Shown here: piece by piece, positions 1 through 8,579 of the stretch
How the letters are laid out: every line of letters starts with the position of its first letter
Numbering within the stretch: position 1 is the stretch's first letter
NCBI RefSeq assembly: GCF_008727875.1
Contig: NZ_VTWS01000001.1
Span: forward strand, 372,001 to 436,000
Direction: 5' to 3'
DNA from: Larkinella humicola
GTDB lineage: Bacteria > Bacteroidota > Bacteroidia > Cytophagales > Spirosomataceae
DNA length: 64,000 bases
Translations under genes and position numbers: made by a program
Notes under the pieces: generated by a model
What the model was told of the DNA's origin: nothing
Databases searched by the model: none
What the model saw: only the letters and a program-made list of their open reading frames with translations

Positions 1-537
1 TTTCAGATCAGCTTCAATCAGGGCGTAGATGTCGTTGGCCGGTGACCGGGGGAGTTCCAGGCCTTCCAGCGAGGTGGTTTCTTTCGTCACCAGTGGCACG
101 TCGCCATAGAGCCGCACGAGGTTGAAGTAGTGCAACGCGCGGAGAAACTTCGCTTCGGCGATGTACCGTTTTTTCAGCGTTTCATCCATCGCTATACCGG
201 GCAAGCGGTCGATGACAGTATTGGAGCGGTTAATGCCCCGGTACGCTGGTGAATACAGACTGACGTAGGAATTGGCGGGGGTGATGTCATACCGCCAAAG
301 CAACGGCCGGTTGGCATCACCCGTTAAGAAGGGGATGGCGTCGTCGGTCGTGGTGATGTCCAGGTTCGGGTCCAGGTTGCCAATGGCGTTATAGCAGGCT
401 CCCAGCGCGGCTTTGGCATCGTCGGCGGTTTTGTAATAAGTGGCATTGGTCAGGTTCGTTACGGGAGACAGGTCGAGCTGGCTTTCGCAGGCGGTTGCCA
501 ACAGGGCCACAAAGAGCAATAAGGTGTTGGTTTTCAT
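1..537 (-). CDS. SusD/RagB family outer-membrane lipoprotein, C-terminus beyond window
   Basis: N-terminal 179 codons of a SusD-type glycan- or nutrient-binding surface lipoprotein; the rest lies left of base 1. The start ATG (complement of 535-537) follows the upstream susC stop by 13 bases, the usual tight SusC-SusD arrangement. The protein opens with a hydrophobic signal and a Cys after an Ala-Thr-Ala stretch (lipobox-like), then a SusD-typical first repeat with a Tyr-Tyr-Lys motif and an ALGACY-like segment, and later the AEAKFLRALHYF-type helix seen in TPR-like SusD folds. By family it would sit on the outer surface and hand ligand to the SusC channel encoded upstream. Ligand cannot be read from this fragment. 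Confidence 0.93.
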   Translation of the reverse strand, partial: MKTNTLLLFVALLATACESQLDLSPVTNLTNATYYKTADDAKAALGACYNAIGNLDPNLDITTTDDAIPFLTGDANRPLLWRYDITPANSYVSLYSPAYRGINRSNTVIDRLPGIAMDETLKKRYIAEAKFLRALHYFNLVRLYGDVPLVTKETTSLEGLELPRSPANDIYALIEADLK

Positions 538-550
538 AGCCATCTATGCA

Positions 551-3500
551 TTAAAATTTCAGGTTCAGACCTACTAATACGGTTTTTGCAGAGGGGTAGC
601 CGCCGTAATCCAACCCCTGGCTCAGTGACGAACTTCCGTAGCGGTTCACTTCCGGATCATAGCCTGAATACGAGGTCAGGGTAATGAAATTCTGGGCGGT
701 CACATACACTTTGGCGGAGCCAACCGACAGGCGGTTCATCAGGCTTTTGGGCAGGTTATACCCCAGCGAGATGTTTTTAAAGCGTAGATACGAACCGTCT
801 TCGACGTGCAGCGACGAAAGCAGCCGGGAGCCGCCCCCGGCGTTGGCGCGGGGAATGGTGTTGCTCGGATTGGTGGGCGTCCAGCGGTCCAGTGCGCGGG
901 CCGACTGGTTGTTGCCTCCCGTCAGGTTCAGCTGGTCGAAGGTGGCAAAATTCAGGATTTCGTTGCCGTAGGAGCCTTGCACAAATATGTTCAGGTCAAA
1001 GCCTTTGTAGGAAAAGGTGTTGTTAAACCCGCCGAAAAAATCCGGGTTGCTGTTGCCGATGATGTCGCGGTCCGAATCATTGATCACGCCATCGCCGTTC
1101 CGATCCACATACCGGAGATCACCCGGTTTGGCCGTTTTCTGGGCCGACCCATCCACTTCTGCCTGATTCTGGAAAATGCCGTCGGTAACCAGCCCGAAGA
1201 AATTGCCCAGCGGGCTGTCGATCCGCAGCAAAATCGGATTTTGGGTGGTGTTGGAAATGGTGGCATCCGAGCCCGTTCTGAATTCTTTCCGGCCATCCAG
1301 AAACAGGATTTTGTTCCGGTTGAAAGAAATATTGAATTCCGATGTCCAGCGAAAACCGCCCTGGTCTACGTTGATTGTGTTCATCGAAAATTCGAACCCT
1401 TTGTTGCGAACACTGCCCAGGTTTTTCAGCGTGGTGGAAAAACCGGAGGAAGTCGGTACACCCACGTTAAAGAGCAGATCAGAGGTCTTTTTGATGTAAT
1501 AATCGGCCGATACCTGGATGCGGTTGCTGAGCAATCCGACGTCAAAACCGACGTCAAATTGGGCGTTTTTTTCCCAGCGTAAATCGGGGTTGCCAATGCC
1601 TGCCGTGGCCGATCCGACGTTCAGCGCCCCGCCGATGACGTACGGGGCCGAGCTGATGTTGGCCAGGTACTGGTAGTTCCCGATTTCCTGATTCCCCGAC
1701 AGACCGTAGCTGGCCCGCAGTTTGGCATCGGCAATAAACGTGAGGTCTTTCAGCCAGGGTTCGTTGGCGAGTTTCCAGGCGATGGCACCGGAGGGGAAGA
1801 ACCCGAATTTGTTGTTCGGCCCAAAGCGCGACGACCCATCCCGGCGACCGGTCAGCGTCAGCAGAAAGCGATCGTCGAAGCCGTAATTGACCCGCGCCAG
1901 ATACGAAATCAGCCGCCAGTCGCTGCTTCCGGATCGCGGTGCCACCAGCGTCGAACCGGCTGCCAGATTATTGTACGAAGCAAAGTCATCGGAAAACGTG
2001 TTGGCATTGGCCACTACACTTTCGACGGCCAGCCCCTGAATCGTATACCCCAAAACCGCATTGAGGTTGTGTTTGGGGGCGAGTTGGCGGGTGTAATTCA
2101 GGATATTTTCGTTCAACCAGTTGACGCTTTGGGAATTGGATACGGACGCGCTACCGCCCACACTCGCGCCCAGAACCGCCAGTCGGGTGATGTACGAATT
2201 GTTTTTCGAGCTTTGCAGATCCGTTCCGAAACTGGTCCGGAAGGTTAGTCCTTCGATGATTTTGTAGTCGACGTAGGCATTGGCCAGGATGCGGATGAGG
2301 GCGGTTTTGTCCGTAAACTCATTGGCAACGGCCAGCGGATTATCCGCACCCAGACCGTTCAGCGCCCCCTGGTTTTTGTAATAACTTCCGTCCGCATTCC
2401 GCACCGGAAACGTGGGGGAATAATTCAGGGCCGAACTGATGATCCCGCTCACGGCCAGGTTGCCATCGGTCTCGGTGCGTGGGTTGTTGGTGAGCGTATA
2501 GGCGCCCTGCATGGTGACACCCACTTTCAGGCGCGAGGTCAGATCGTTGTCGAGGTTGGCCCGCAGCGTGTAGCGTTTGAAATCCGATTTCAGCAGAATG
2601 CCATCCTGGCCGTAATAGCCGAAGGATACCGCATACCGGGATTTTTCGGCACCTCCCGAAACCGAAAGCTGGTGGTTCTGGATGGGTGCATCGCGCATGA
2701 CGATGCTCTGCCAGTCGGTGCCTTCGCCCAGGGTTGAAACCAGCGGACGATCCGCCGTGCTGCCGTCAAAATAGGCCTTGCCGCCGTTGTTGATCTGGGC
2801 GTCGTTGACCAGTTCGGCAAACTGGCGGGCGTTGAGCATCGGGAGCTTCCGGCGCACGGACTGGTTGCCGTAATAGCCTTCGTAGCTAATTACCGCCTTG
2901 CCGACCTTGCCGCGTTTGGTCGTAACCAGAACGACCCCATTGGAACCCCGGGAACCGTAAATGGCGGTTGCCGAAGCATCTTTCAGGATTTCGATGGACT
3001 CAATATCGTCGGTGTTGATGGAGTTCAGACCAGTAGTTGGAAAACCGTCGATGACGTAGAGCGGATCATTGCCGGCATTGACCGAACCCGATCCCCGAAT
3101 CCGGATGGTGGAGTTTCCGCCGGGCCGGGCCGAATTCGACACCACCTGAACCCCCGCAGCGCGGCCCTGCATGGCCCGGTCGAGCGACGGAATGGGCGTG
3201 GCCTTGATGTTGGCTTCGCCGACTTTGGCAACCGAACCCGTCAGATCCGATTTCTTAACAGTTCCGTAGCCCACGACGACGACTTCCTCCAGGCTCTTGT
3301 TATCGGTTTTCAAGGAAATGTTGAGGGTGGTGCGTTTCTCCACGGCCATTTCCTGCGAAACAAACCCGACAAAGCTGAAAACCAGAACAGCCGATTCACT
3401 GGGAACCACAATCTGGTATTTCCCGTCGCCGTTGGTCGTTGTGCCGCGTGTGGTGCCTTTCACCAGCACGCTGACACCCGGCAAACCTTCGCCTTTTTCG

Positions 3501-3946
3501 TCCGAAACCGTACCGGATACGGTCAGATCGGCTAGAATATCGCTGGTAATCAGGGTGTTGGCTGGAAGCGTGCTGCCGGTGTTGTTCATTTTGAAAAGTG
3601 CGATTTGCTTCCCGCTCACTTCGTAGCGAATGTGAAGCGGAGTCAGCAAATCATTGAGCGTTTCCTTGAGGGTCGCAAACCGGTTTTCCAGCGTCACCTT
3701 CTGGTTGACCTGAATTTCACGCGGATTGTAGATAAAAAGGACATTGGCATTGCGCTCCAGAAACGTCAGTGCTTTTTTCAGGTTGGTGGTTTCGGCTTTC
3801 ACCGCGATGCGTTGATCCAGCACTTCCTGGCCGTTGGCATCGTGGGCATACGTCGCACCCACAAACAGGATCGTCATCAGAAGCTGAATAACCGATAGTT
3901 TCATGAGGGTCCGGAAGGAAAGGGGCTTTTTATAAAGTCTATCCAT
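551..3946 (-). CDS. SusC/RagA TonB-linked outer-membrane transporter with N-terminal STN domain
   Basis: 1131-residue TonB-dependent transporter. Visible order: signal region (about residues 1-40), an STN (secretin/TonB short N-terminal) domain at about 43-120 beginning LDQRIAVKAE, a carboxypeptidase-D-like domain (about 140-215, VSGTVSDEKGEGLPGVSV), a plug domain starting near the EEVVVVGYG motif, then a long beta-barrel ending in an aromatic-poor LNLKF strand. The STN domain is the module that contacts FecR in trans-envelope signalling, which fits the fecR and ECF sigma genes directly upstream on the same strand. Another in-frame Met at residue 15 could be the true start, since the signal core begins there. 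Imported substrate is unknown. Confidence 0.95.
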   Translation of the reverse strand: MDRLYKKPLSFRTLMKLSVIQLLMTILFVGATYAHDANGQEVLDQRIAVKAETTNLKKALTFLERNANVLFIYNPREIQVNQKVTLENRFATLKETLNDLLTPLHIRYEVSGKQIALFKMNNTGSTLPANTLITSDILADLTVSGTVSDEKGEGLPGVSVLVKGTTRGTTTNGDGKYQIVVPSESAVLVFSFVGFVSQEMAVEKRTTLNISLKTDNKSLEEVVVVGYGTVKKSDLTGSVAKVGEANIKATPIPSLDRAMQGRAAGVQVVSNSARPGGNSTIRIRGSGSVNAGNDPLYVIDGFPTTGLNSINTDDIESIEILKDASATAIYGSRGSNGVVLVTTKRGKVGKAVISYEGYYGNQSVRRKLPMLNARQFAELVNDAQINNGGKAYFDGSTADRPLVSTLGEGTDWQSIVMRDAPIQNHQLSVSGGAEKSRYAVSFGYYGQDGILLKSDFKRYTLRANLDNDLTSRLKVGVTMQGAYTLTNNPRTETDGNLAVSGIISSALNYSPTFPVRNADGSYYKNQGALNGLGADNPLAVANEFTDKTALIRILANAYVDYKIIEGLTFRTSFGTDLQSSKNNSYITRLAVLGASVGGSASVSNSQSVNWLNENILNYTRQLAPKHNLNAVLGYTIQGLAVESVVANANTFSDDFASYNNLAAGSTLVAPRSGSSDWRLISYLARVNYGFDDRFLLTLTGRRDGSSRFGPNNKFGFFPSGAIAWKLANEPWLKDLTFIADAKLRASYGLSGNQEIGNYQYLANISSAPYVIGGALNVGSATAGIGNPDLRWEKNAQFDVGFDVGLLSNRIQVSADYYIKKTSDLLFNVGVPTSSGFSTTLKNLGSVRNKGFEFSMNTINVDQGGFRWTSEFNISFNRNKILFLDGRKEFRTGSDATISNTTQNPILLRIDSPLGNFFGLVTDGIFQNQAEVDGSAQKTAKPGDLRYVDRNGDGVINDSDRDIIGNSNPDFFGGFNNTFSYKGFDLNIFVQGSYGNEILNFATFDQLNLTGGNNQSARALDRWTPTNPSNTIPRANAGGGSRLLSSLHVEDGSYLRFKNISLGYNLPKSLMNRLSVGSAKVYVTAQNFITLTSYSGYDPEVNRYGSSSLSQGLDYGGYPSAKTVLVGLNLKF

Positions 3947-4053
3947 GAGAAAAGGGGTTTGCTCATGGATAGCGACAGCGGTGGTTGCATACTGGTTTCC
4001 AGTAATTTTTTTAGAAAAAATTTACTGGAATTGCCTAATCGGTTCAATTATAA

Positions 4054-5163
4054 CTAGTTATTTTCACACCCTTCGCTGTGAATTACGATCTGCCCATCCA
4101 CCATTTCGTAGGACGAGCGGGTAATTTTGCAGATCAGATTCAGTTTTTCAAACAGCGATTCACCGGCGAGATTGGCCGTCAGATAGCAGTCTTTCAGGTT
4201 GGCCGCATCGTAAATGAACGTCAGTCCGTACGTTTTTTCCAGTAACGAAATCACCTCCGAAACCGGTGCTTCTTCAAAAATGTAAGCCTCTTTTGTGACC
4301 TTCTGAAGCGTAATCGGTTGTTCGACGACGGATTTCACGAGCCGTTTTTCGGTCGTCGAGAACACCACCTGCTGGTTGGGCGTCAGCACCATGCCGACCG
4401 ACTCGTTCTTGCGGGCGGGCTGTTCTTTTTCCACATCTTTCCGCATATACACCGACACCCGGCCCGACCGAACCTCTACTTTGGCGTTGGTTTCACCCGT
4501 TGTAATCAGAAAGCTGGTTCCCAATACCTGCGTCGAAATCTGGTCGGTATACACCCAAAAGGGCATTTTTGGATTTTTCTTAACAGAAAAAAACGCCCGC
4601 CCGCTCAGGTAAACTTCCCGTTTGGTGGCCGAAAAACGATTCGGATACCGCAGCGTTCCTTTGGGATACAGAACCACTGTGCTGCTGTCGTGGAGCACAA
4701 ACGTCCGGGGTTCGGAACTTTCGTTGACGGTTTCGGTGTAATCGCTCGCCAGGGCAGGACTCAGTTTTTCAAGGGCCGAAAGACGGGTATCGGCCTGTCG
4801 GCGCGCATCGGATTTGACGGTATACGTGAACGCCAGATAACCCAAACCAATAAAAAGCAAGAGGGAAGCCGCCACCCGAAAAACCGTAGTTTGCCACAAC
4901 GGAACGACGTTCTGCTGATTGGATTGAATAATATTATTAAAAATCTGATCCAGTTCGGCCGGTTGTAAGGCGGTATTTTTCTCCTCCAGCGCCTGCAAAA
5001 AAGCCCGGGCTACCTGCACTTTGTCGGTGCAATCCGGATTTTCGGCCAGCCATTCCGACCAGAACGCGCCACTTTGGGCGTTGCGGTCGATGACCCAATG
5101 CCGGAAGTACTCGTCCCGCGTCAAATCGTCAACGCTGTAGTTTCGATAATCGGGAGTCCTCAT
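4054..5163 (-). CDS. FecR-family anti-sigma factor
   Basis: 369-residue inner-membrane anti-sigma regulator. About 85 cytoplasmic residues come first, then one membrane helix (around residues 87-109, VAASLLLFIGLGYLAF), then a periplasmic FecR domain (about 155-250, with TVVLYPKGTLRYP and VLGTSF motifs) and a C-terminal DUF4974-like domain (about 290-365) that resembles STN domains. It lies between the ECF sigma gene (5233-5844) and the STN-containing susC (551-3946), all on the minus strand, the standard order for sigma/FecR/SusC cascades. By family, ligand-loaded SusC signals through FecR to release the sigma factor. The gap of 107 bases to susC could hold a sigma-dependent promoter, not identified. 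Confidence 0.95.
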   Translation of the reverse strand: MRTPDYRNYSVDDLTRDEYFRHWVIDRNAQSGAFWSEWLAENPDCTDKVQVARAFLQALEEKNTALQPAELDQIFNNIIQSNQQNVVPLWQTTVFRVAASLLLFIGLGYLAFTYTVKSDARRQADTRLSALEKLSPALASDYTETVNESSEPRTFVLHDSSTVVLYPKGTLRYPNRFSATKREVYLSGRAFFSVKKNPKMPFWVYTDQISTQVLGTSFLITTGETNAKVEVRSGRVSVYMRKDVEKEQPARKNESVGMVLTPNQQVVFSTTEKRLVKSVVEQPITLQKVTKEAYIFEEAPVSEVISLLEKTYGLTFIYDAANLKDCYLTANLAGESLFEKLNLICKITRSSYEMVDGQIVIHSEGCENN

Positions 5164-5232
5164 GGTGGTAAGCGTTCATGCTATGAACAGATGGCGGATG
5201 ATTCGTTTTGATACCCGCCCATGTCCGTTTAT

Positions 5233-5844
5233 TTAAAAAGTGCTGGTTTTGATCAGGTCGATAAAAAGGATAAAACCGACCCAGTTGTCGCGGAAGGTTT
5301 TGAAGGCGGCCTGCAACAGATTGGAAACCGACTGCGGGTTGACGCCCATAATTTCGGCAATTTCGTCGCGTTCGAGGTTTTGGTAATAGCGGAGGTAAAT
5401 CACTTCACGCTGCCGTTTGGGCAGTTGATTCAGCGAATCGGCAATCCGTTTGGTGGTTTCGGCCAGACTTTCCTGTTCGATAACCGACCATTCCGGCGAA
5501 AATTCCACGAAATTCAGGTCATTTTCGAGGTCAGTCGGCTCATCGTCCCGGTTGATGCGCTGCCGGTAACCTTCGCGCAACACCCGCTTGCGGACGGAAC
5601 TGAGCAGGTAGGCCCGGACGCTGTCGGGGACCGCCACGCGTTCACGCCGGTTCCAGATTTCGATGAACACCTCCTGAACACAGTCCTTGACGAAGTCTTC
5701 ATCCCGCAGAAATTTGTATCCGTAGTTCTGCAAAGCGTTGAAATACTTCTCGATCAATTTCCGCAAACCGGTTTCGTTCCCGGTCTTGAGCTGCTCCCAA
5801 AACAGCAAGTCCATTCCGGCCGACGCATTTCCACTGGTCTTCAT
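5233..5844 (-). CDS. ECF-subfamily RNA polymerase sigma-70 factor
   Basis: 203 residues with the two ECF regions: region 2 (about 35-75, including KDCVQEVFIEIWNRRE) and region 4 helix-turn-helix (about 140-190, LPKRQREVIYLRYY followed by EIAEIMGVNPQSVSN). The C-terminus carries an extra hydrophobic segment (VGFILFIDLI) common in Bacteroidota FecI-like factors. First gene of the sigma-fecR-susC-susD unit; it should direct RNA polymerase to the SusCD promoter once FecR is triggered. The start at 5844 is chosen because a strong hairpin ends two bases before it and no earlier in-frame Met extends region 2. Confidence 0.94.
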   Translation of the reverse strand: MKTSGNASAGMDLLFWEQLKTGNETGLRKLIEKYFNALQNYGYKFLRDEDFVKDCVQEVFIEIWNRRERVAVPDSVRAYLLSSVRKRVLREGYRQRINRDDEPTDLENDLNFVEFSPEWSVIEQESLAETTKRIADSLNQLPKRQREVIYLRYYQNLERDEIAEIMGVNPQSVSNLLQAAFKTFRDNWVGFILFIDLIKTSTF

Positions 5845-5846
5845 AC

Positions 5847-5882
5847 AACAGGAGCCCGGACGATAGCTTCCGGACTCCTGTT
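5847..5882 (-). promoter_or_regulatory. Leader hairpin abutting the ECF sigma start codon
   Basis: Two 14-base arms (5847-5860 and 5869-5882) pair with one wobble/mismatch around an 8-base loop. In the minus-strand mRNA the stem ends two bases before the ATG (5842-5844), so it would cover the ribosome-binding region. It has no U-tract, which argues against a simple terminator. A translational control role is inference. Confidence 0.5.
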
Positions 5883-5983
5883 AAACGTGAGAATGTAAAA
5901 TTCCTACTCTTAAAAAAACAATGTTCATTCGTATTGGTGTCCAGTCTAGGGTCAGGCCAGACCCGTCAGTCTGTCAGTCAGTC

Positions 5984-6008
5984 CAGTCAGTCAGTCAGTC
6001 AGTCAGTC
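5984..6008. repeat. CAGT tetranucleotide microsatellite
   Basis: A perfect run of six CAGT units (25 bases), preceded by imperfect GTCAGTC copies from 5964. It lies 140-165 bases upstream of the ECF sigma start, in the only intergenic space that could hold that operon's promoter. Tract length could vary by slippage; no coding frame uses it. Confidence 0.85.
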
Positions 6009-6012
6009 CAGT

Positions 6013-6031
6013 CCCCGGATTGCATCCGGGG
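6013..6031. repeat. Small GC-rich hairpin
   Basis: CCCCGGAT and ATCCGGGG form a perfect 8-bp stem with a 3-base loop, directly beside the CAGT tract and 38 bases beyond the stop of the PNPOx-like gene (6069-6689, minus strand). It could act in that gene's termination, but a T-run appears only on the other side (6057-6061). Confidence 0.45.
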
Positions 6032-6068
6032 TTATCCAACGTTGCGTCCTTCGGACTTTTTGGTTTGT

Positions 6069-6689
6069 TTAGAGGTAGGGAGGCAGGGGTAACGTCAGGC
6101 TTGATTCATCGGGGATGGGAGGCCGTCTGACGGTTTCCAGTGGAATGACGCCCGACCAGATTGGGAGCTCCCGATCTTCCGGCTCATCCTTGGGGCCACC
6201 CGTCCGGATTTTGGCGGAAGCTTCGTCCAGCGAAAACGACAAAACCGTTGTTTTTCGGATTTCGCTTTCCGTTTCTTTCCGTAAATCATCCCACCGATCT
6301 GGAATCAATTTGTTGGTAATCAGCACCAACGCTTCTACTTTTTGGGCATAGTCTTCCACTTTTTCGGCGGTAGCAAAAACGATGACGGAGCGGTAATTGA
6401 CCGAGTGGCTGAACCCCGATTTGGCCAGCACCAGGCCGTCGAGCAGCGTCACCGAAATGCAAACCGGAATGCCTTTTTCGACTTCCCGAATAAAATGACT
6501 GCCCACCGATCCGTGAATCAGCAGACGGTCGCCCACCCGGGCGTAAGCCGTTGGAATCGATCCCGGCTGTCCATCGATGGCATAACTGATAGTGCAATAG
6601 AGGGCTTCATCGAGAATGGCATAAATCGTTTCGGCTTCATAATGAGCCTGTTTCGCTGAGCGACTGGGTGTTGTACGCGGGGTTTGCAT
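6069..6689 (-). CDS. Pyridoxamine 5'-phosphate oxidase-like flavin-binding protein
   Basis: 206 residues. The split-barrel flavin-binding pattern is visible: an N-terminal YAILDEALYCTISY strand, GQPGSIPTAYARVGDRLLIHGSVGSHFIR, then VCISVTLLDGLVLAKSGFSHSVNYRSVIVF. This is the NimA/PNPOx-related family whose members bind FMN, F420 or haem; it is not a bona fide PdxH, which has a different C-terminal signature. It is divergent from a MocR/PdxR-type regulator (6876-8354), and this pairing is common, so the regulator probably controls it. Exact reaction unknown. Confidence 0.85.
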   Translation of the reverse strand: MQTPRTTPSRSAKQAHYEAETIYAILDEALYCTISYAIDGQPGSIPTAYARVGDRLLIHGSVGSHFIREVEKGIPVCISVTLLDGLVLAKSGFSHSVNYRSVIVFATAEKVEDYAQKVEALVLITNKLIPDRWDDLRKETESEIRKTTVLSFSLDEASAKIRTGGPKDEPEDRELPIWSGVIPLETVRRPPIPDESSLTLPLPPYL

Positions 6690-6700
6690 GTGTTAAGTTG

Positions 6701-6789
6701 GTTTACGGTTTTCAGTATTTGGTTTACGGTGGCTGGCGCATGATAAGAGCGCGCCAGCCACCGTAAACCAAATACTGAAAACCGTAAAC
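6701..6789. repeat. Fold-back element, family B: perfect 39-bp inverted repeat
   Basis: Arms 6701-6739 and 6751-6789 are perfectly complementary over 39 bases with an 11-base spacer. The arms are built from the word GTTTACGGT. The same word and the adjoining GTGGCTG/GACGCA core recur in the inverted repeat at 61011-61088. It fills half of the divergent intergenic space between the PNPOx-like gene and the MocR gene. No T-run follows either arm. Confidence 0.93.
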
Positions 6790-6828
6790 GATTTAAAATT
6801 GTGAGTTGTCCTGCAAATTTGCACCTTT

Positions 6829-6875
6829 ACCGGACTATCTATGTCGTCCGGTTTTTCAAAAATAAGTAGTCCGGT
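6829..6875 (+). promoter_or_regulatory. Candidate MocR/PdxR operator: three copies of ACCGGAC/GTCCGGT
   Basis: ACCGGAC at 6829-6835 and GTCCGGT at 6846-6852 and 6869-6875 give one inverted and one direct pair; the last copy touches the ATG at 6876. Spacings are 17 and 23 bases start to start. MocR-type regulators are known to bind sets of direct plus inverted repeats near their own divergent promoters, so autoregulation is likely. No protein-binding data. Confidence 0.55.
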
Positions 6876-8354
6876 ATGTTGCCTTTCAAAACATTAATCA
6901 CGATTGACAAATCCACCGAAGCCTCGGTCTACCTCCAATTGGCTGAACAACTCCGGCGGCTGATCGGCGATGGCGTTCTTAAAACCGGCCAGAAGTTGCC
7001 GGGAACGCGGCAGTTGGCCGAACTGCTTCAGTTTCACCGCAAAACGATCGTTGCTGCCTATGACGAATTGCTGGCGGAAGGCTGGCTCGAATCGCGGGCG
7101 GGCAGTGGCACCTTTGTGGCCGATCCGTTACCACTGGTTCGGCCACAATCCCTTGTCAGTGAGGTTGATGGGCAACAGACTAATCGCAAACCGGGCTTTC
7201 AATTCGACACCCAACCGCACCTGGTCCGTCCGTTGCTCTTGATGGGCGAAGGGCTTCGGCTGGACGACGGTTTTCCGGACATCCGTCTGGCCCCGATGGA
7301 GGAACTGTCCCGCGCGTACCGGAGCTATTTTCGCTGGGGAAATCCGCAACAGCATTTTGGGTACGGCGATCCAAAAGGCAACCGGCTTCTGCGCGAAGAA
7401 TTATCGGTTTTCCTGAACGAAACCCGGGCGTTGCGAACAACCGCCGACAACATCCTGATTTCGCGTGGCAGCATGATGGGCATTCACCTGGCCAGTACGT
7501 TGCTGCTGAAACCGGGACAAACGGCGGTGGTGGGCGAAACCAACTGGTCGGGGGCCAACATGAATTTTCAGCAGGCCGGGGCCGAATTGCTGACCGTTCC
7601 CGTCGATCAACACGGTCTGGATGTAGAAGCGCTGGCGGAGCTATGCCAGCGTCGTCCGGTTCGGCTGGTCTATGTGACGCCCCACCACCATTATCCGACC
7701 ACGGTCACGTTGCCGCCCAATCGGCGGCTTCGGCTGTTGCAACTGAGTCAGCAACACGGTTTTGTGATTTTGGAAGATGATTACGATTATGAGTTCCACT
7801 ACCACCGCCGACCAATTTTGCCGCTCGCCAGTGCCGACCCAAATGGCATGGTGGTGTACATTGGTTCACTGTCGAAATCGGTGGCCCCGGCTTTTCGGAT
7901 GGGCTACGTTGTCGCGTCCGAAACCGTCATCGATGAACTGGCCCGTTTGCGACGCATCATCGACCGGCAGGGCGACGCGATGCTGGAATTTGCGATTGGG
8001 CAATTGTTCCGAAACGGCGATATGCGACGGCATTTAAAAAAGGCCCACCAGACTTATCTGTCACGCTGCAATCAATTTTGTTCGCTGCTAACCAGTGCCT
8101 TACCGGATCAGGTGCAATTTGTTAAACCGGAGGGCGGTCTGGCGGTTTGGGCGACGTTCGATCCACCCGTCGATCTTGCCCAACTTGCTCAAAAAGCCAA
8201 GGCGGAAGGGTTGACTTTTTCGGATGGATTGGCGCACAACCCGCCCGGAAAAGTGCTGAATAGCACCCGGTTGGGGTTTGCGTCCAGCACCGAAACCGAG
8301 TTGGAACAAAGTGTGGGGATTTTGCAGAAGGTGGTGAAGGGTTTATTCAATTAA
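6876..8354 (+). CDS. pdxR: MocR/PdxR-type GntR regulator with aminotransferase domain
   Basis: 492 residues: GntR winged helix at about 15-80 (YLQLAEQLRRLIGDGVLKTG, LPGTRQLAELL), a linker, and a fold-type-I aminotransferase domain to the end. The PLP-anchoring lysine is K334 in IGSLSKSVAPAFRMGY, and EDDYDYEFHY is the family's typical segment. Such proteins sense PLP and activate or repress vitamin B6 or other genes. The neighbour is a divergent PNPOx-like flavoprotein rather than pdxST, so the target may be that gene. The repeated GTCCGGT motif ahead of the start is a plausible operator. The symbol is by family; the regulon is unproven. Confidence 0.88.
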   Translation: MLPFKTLITIDKSTEASVYLQLAEQLRRLIGDGVLKTGQKLPGTRQLAELLQFHRKTIVAAYDELLAEGWLESRAGSGTFVADPLPLVRPQSLVSEVDGQQTNRKPGFQFDTQPHLVRPLLLMGEGLRLDDGFPDIRLAPMEELSRAYRSYFRWGNPQQHFGYGDPKGNRLLREELSVFLNETRALRTTADNILISRGSMMGIHLASTLLLKPGQTAVVGETNWSGANMNFQQAGAELLTVPVDQHGLDVEALAELCQRRPVRLVYVTPHHHYPTTVTLPPNRRLRLLQLSQQHGFVILEDDYDYEFHYHRRPILPLASADPNGMVVYIGSLSKSVAPAFRMGYVVASETVIDELARLRRIIDRQGDAMLEFAIGQLFRNGDMRRHLKKAHQTYLSRCNQFCSLLTSALPDQVQFVKPEGGLAVWATFDPPVDLAQLAQKAKAEGLTFSDGLAHNPPGKVLNSTRLGFASSTETELEQSVGILQKVVKGLFN

Positions 8355-8379
8355 GAGCGTTAGTCGTCCCGTAGTGATT

Positions 8380-8515
8380 AAACAGCGCAGTGTCGGTAGC
8401 CAAACAAGCATTCCGCACCACGGCGTGTCGTCAGGTACGCTACCAGTCACAGAAATCTGACAGTTGCGTACCTCATGGCAACGGGAGGAGCGTTTCTACC
8501 GACGCTGCGCTGTTT
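8380..8515. repeat. Fold-back element, family I (nested inverted repeat)
   Basis: Outer arms 8380-8399 and 8496-8515 match at 19 of 20 positions; inside lies a second inverted pair, AGGTACGC (8433-8440) with GCGTACCT (8466-8473). The organisation and the inner GGTACGC plus CGGCGTG words recur at 14606-14757. The 225-base gap between convergent genes (8354 and 8580) contains only this element. Confidence 0.8.
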
Positions 8516-8579
8516 TGCCCCTCATGGGGCATATTGAAAATCGTGAAGGGATTTTTGATAGTAACCGTCAATTTGACCA

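Noticed and set aside
5921..6130. A small open frame over the CAGT repeat
   Set aside because: Its sequence is mostly translated tetranucleotide repeat and hairpin; no conservation signal or start context.
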